The notes under the pieces were generated by a model. It ran no database searches. It was not told where the DNA came from and was given only the letters and a program-made list of their open reading frames with translations. This document shows positions 5,994 to 7,538 of a stretch of 7,538 nucleotides of DNA, in pieces (positions within the stretch are counted from its first letter, which is position 1; every line of letters begins with the position of its first letter). The translations under genes and the position numbers were made by a program. Source of the DNA: Methanosarcinales archaeon (lineage in GTDB: Archaea; Halobacteriota; Methanosarcinia; Methanosarcinales; Methanogasteraceae); the NCBI GenBank assembly GCA_030672605.1, contig DAOVGE010000089.1, forward strand, positions 1 through 7,538, written 5' to 3'.

Positions 5994-7110
5994 GTTTCAA
6001 TTTCGGATTGACACTACAGTACATCTCAGGGTCGCCAGTCGTCCAGAACATGCACTCGTTGCATTTTGTACACGCCCGCACATCATCTTCACGCCCCTCA
6101 AGCGATTTTTTCACAATCCCCGGGTCTGCAACCTGTGCTCTTCCCATTGCGCCAAGATCAGCCTTACCTTCCACCACAATCGATTCTGCATCGTATATCG
6201 AGAATACGCTCCCAACAGCGCAGACCGGGACGCTTGCAAACCGCTTCAACCCGGCGGCTATCGCCACATGCGGCATATCACCAAGCGATTGCGGCGGAAC
6301 GATTCGTTCCATCGATTCGTAGACGCCTGCAGATACGTTCAGCATATCCATTCCCGCAGCCTCAAGTAGTGGGATTATCTCCGCAAAGTCGGGTGGCGAA
6401 AGCCCCCCTTCCACGAACTCATCCCCGCTCACCCTGACGCTGATTGCAATATCACACCTCTCGCGGATGCCTTCAATAATCTCTATTATCAGTCTCGCGC
6501 GGTTGCGCGGGCTTCCTCCGTAGTCGTCGCTGCGGTGATTCGAGTACGGCGACAGAAACTCGCTCAGCAGGTACCCGTGAGCCGCATGTACTTCGACAAC
6601 CTCAGCTCCCGCCCTCTCCGCACGAACGGCAGCCTCGATGAAGTCATTTCGCACCCTCGCAATCTCACCTGATGTCATCTCCCGCACCACATACTCAGGA
6701 TCGCGCTGCGACATCACAGGACATGGAATCGCGCTTGGTGCGAGCAGATCGTGTCCTGTCACGCTTCTTGCTGCCTGCCTGCCGTAATGCGCTATCTGGA
6801 TACCGGGCACGCTTCCACGGCTCGATATCTCGCCGAAGAGCTTCGTTAACCCTGGCACACATCCGTCATGGTCTATTCGCATAACCCTGTCGAATGCGAT
6901 GCTATCAGAGGACACCGATGCAACGCCCGTGAATATCAGTCCACAGCCACCGTCCGCGATTGCCGTGTAGAAATCCGTGAGTTTATCTGAGACTGTTCCG
7001 TCCGTATTCGCATAGTTCACCTGCCACGCAGGAAACACGATCCTGTTCGTAAGCTCGATGTTGCCGATCGCAAGCGTGGTGGATACTGATGGATAGTTCA
7101 CATTGTTCAT
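5989..7110 (-). CDS. OYE-family FMN / Fe-S oxidoreductase
   Basis: A 373-residue Old Yellow Enzyme-type TIM barrel that should bind FMN and reduce an unknown substrate. Landmarks are NRIVFPAW at 22-29, GIQIAHYGRQ (Gln105, His108), the signature VHAAHGYLLSEFLSP with His175 and His178 followed by SDDYGG and NRARL, ISVRVSGDEF (Arg226), and AMGRAQVADP near the end. The C-terminus has a four-cysteine set Cys347-x2-Cys350-x2-Cys353-x11-Cys365 followed by VNP, the [4Fe-4S] motif of the 2,4-dienoyl-CoA reductase/trimethylamine dehydrogenase branch. The chain stops eight residues after the last cysteine, so the FAD/NAD(P)-binding half of those larger enzymes is absent. Electrons must come from another protein or a ferredoxin-like donor. 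Substrate cannot be read from sequence. It is the first gene of the operon; its stop codon overlaps the ribosome site of the RsbR-like gene. Confidence 0.93.
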   Translation of the reverse strand: MNNVNYPSVSTTLAIGNIELTNRIVFPAWQVNYANTDGTVSDKLTDFYTAIADGGCGLIFTGVASVSSDSIAFDRVMRIDHDGCVPGLTKLFGEISSRGSVPGIQIAHYGRQAARSVTGHDLLAPSAIPCPVMSQRDPEYVVREMTSGEIARVRNDFIEAAVRAERAGAEVVEVHAAHGYLLSEFLSPYSNHRSDDYGGSPRNRARLIIEIIEGIRERCDIAISVRVSGDEFVEGGLSPPDFAEIIPLLEAAGMDMLNVSAGVYESMERIVPPQSLGDMPHVAIAAGLKRFASVPVCAVGSVFSIYDAESIVVEGKADLGAMGRAQVADPGIVKKSLEGREDDVRACTKCNECMFWTTGDPEMYCSVNPKLKR

Positions 7111-7165
7111 GATTCACTTCCCGCCCCGTTTATTCTCCCTTACTTGTTAATGCACGATGAAAGCC

Positions 7166-7177
7166 TTTAAAGTTTTT
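7166..7177 (-). promoter_or_regulatory. Probable TATA/BRE promoter of the stressosome operon
   Basis: The minus strand reads AAAAACTTTAAAGG. TTTAAA (7171-7166) would be the TATA-like box with an A-rich BRE just before it. Transcription would begin near 7142-7145, giving a leader of about 30-35 bases before the ATG at 7110. The six genes after it overlap or are separated by 19 bases or less, and no internal promoter is evident, so this may drive all six. Confidence 0.45.
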
Positions 7178-7182
7178 GGATT

Positions 7183-7313
7183 TTTTCTGTGATGGTCATT
7201 CGGATGTATAACTGCACGAAAGACGTGGGGACGTGGGTTAACGATACCCTTTGCGTCTCTGCGCCTTTGCGTTGAATTGGAAAACAAAAACGCAGAGGCG
7301 CAAAGGACGAAAG
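7183..7313 (+). repeat. GC-rich palindromic repeat P, copy 2
   Basis: Head CGGATGTATAACTGCACGAAAGACGTG is followed by a left arm at 7249-7272 (CTTTGCGTCTCTGCGCCTTTGCG...) and a right arm at 7290-7313 that pairs with it over about 24 positions with a few mismatches, around a loop of about 17 bases. The head and both arms match copy 1 at 2383-2517 in the same orientation. It begins about 12 bases upstream of the presumed operon promoter. Confidence 0.8.
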
Positions 7314-7426
7314 TTCTCTCTTGGTGATCATGTTGTGTGGGCATCGGTCGCTCTTGGGTTCATGGTCAGATTGCACATTACATTTTTTGCATTTTTCCTG
7401 ATTCTGATGGATTCTGTGGTTTCCAA

Positions 7427-7505
7427 CCTTTGCGCCCTTGCGCCCTCGCGTCTTTGCGTTTCTCTGATTTAACGAGAAAGTCGAGAGAGACGAGAAAGAC
7501 GAAGG
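7427..7505 (+). repeat. GC-rich palindromic repeat P, copy 3 (arms only)
   Basis: Left arm 7427-7464 (CCTTTGCGCCCTTGCGCCCTCGCGTC...) and right arm 7474-7505 (GAGAAAGTCGAGAGAGACG...GACGAAGG) are roughly inverted around a short AT-rich loop. The conserved head of copies 1 and 2 is missing, so this is a partial or diverged copy. Confidence 0.6.
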
Positions 7506-7538
7506 AGTGGCGCCCGCGATTGCTGCAACACGAGGGCG

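Larger units (their letters stand above)
7111..7538. other. Upstream region of the operon with promoter and repeats
   Basis: This stretch holds no convincing gene. It contains the probable promoter of the minus-strand operon, a second full copy of palindromic repeat P at 7183-7313, a short non-repeat segment, and a partial third copy at 7427-7505. Open frames across it are composed of repeat sequence on either strand. Any gene upstream of the operon lies outside the window. Confidence 0.7.

Noticed and set aside
7251..7472. 73-residue plus-strand frame with a hydrophobic middle
   Set aside because: It starts and ends inside repeat P copies 2 and 3 and lacks a ribosome site; the hydrophobic stretch is T-rich spacer.
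7200..7505. Possible CRISPR-like array from repeated GCG-rich words
   Set aside because: Units are inverted and irregularly spaced, with no constant repeat/spacer length and no cas genes.

Overview
The window comes from an archaeon, most likely a euryarchaeote of the methanogen-related lineages. Its first 338 bases are the 3' end of a 16S rRNA gene with archaeal signatures, ending in the anti-Shine-Dalgarno tail GGATCACCTCCT. Several protein genes are preceded by AT-rich archaeal-type promoter elements and by GGTGA/AGGAGG ribosome sites that pair with that tail. The exact lineage cannot be fixed from this fragment. No 23S rRNA or tRNA-Ala gene follows the 16S gene, so the rRNA genes look unlinked here.

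Layout: (1) 1-338, 16S rRNA 3' end, plus strand. (2) 339-804, gene-free spacer with a tandem palindrome, a long hairpin and a dispersed repeat; it lies between convergent transcripts. (3) 805-2311, minus strand: rtcA (RNA 3'-phosphate cyclase, probably leaderless) followed by a two-CBS-domain protein. (4) 2345-2674, spacer with two kinds of dispersed repeat. (5) 2675-7110, minus strand: a tight six-gene operon. (6) 7111-7538, promoter of that operon plus two more copies of the GC-rich palindromic repeat.

The operon is the main content. In transcription order it encodes an OYE-family flavin/Fe-S oxidoreductase, an RsbR-like GAF-STAS protein, an RsbS-like single STAS protein, an RsbT-like serine kinase, a histidine kinase whose N-terminal domain resembles the RsbT-binding domain of RsbU, and an RsbX-like PP2C phosphatase. 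This is a complete stressosome module (R-S-T-X) in an archaeon. Its output protein is a cytosolic histidine kinase instead of the RsbU phosphatase that feeds sigma-B in Bacillus; archaea have no sigma-B.

Inferred mechanism: RsbR and RsbS form a complex that holds RsbT. A signal sensed by the GAF domain (perhaps linked to the redox or substrate state reported by the co-encoded flavoenzyme) triggers RsbT to phosphorylate Ser residues on the STAS domains. Released RsbT binds the histidine kinase N-terminus and changes its activity toward an unlinked response regulator. RsbX then removes the phosphates and resets the system. Domain assignments rest on visible motifs; the signal flow is by analogy with Bacillus and is untested here.
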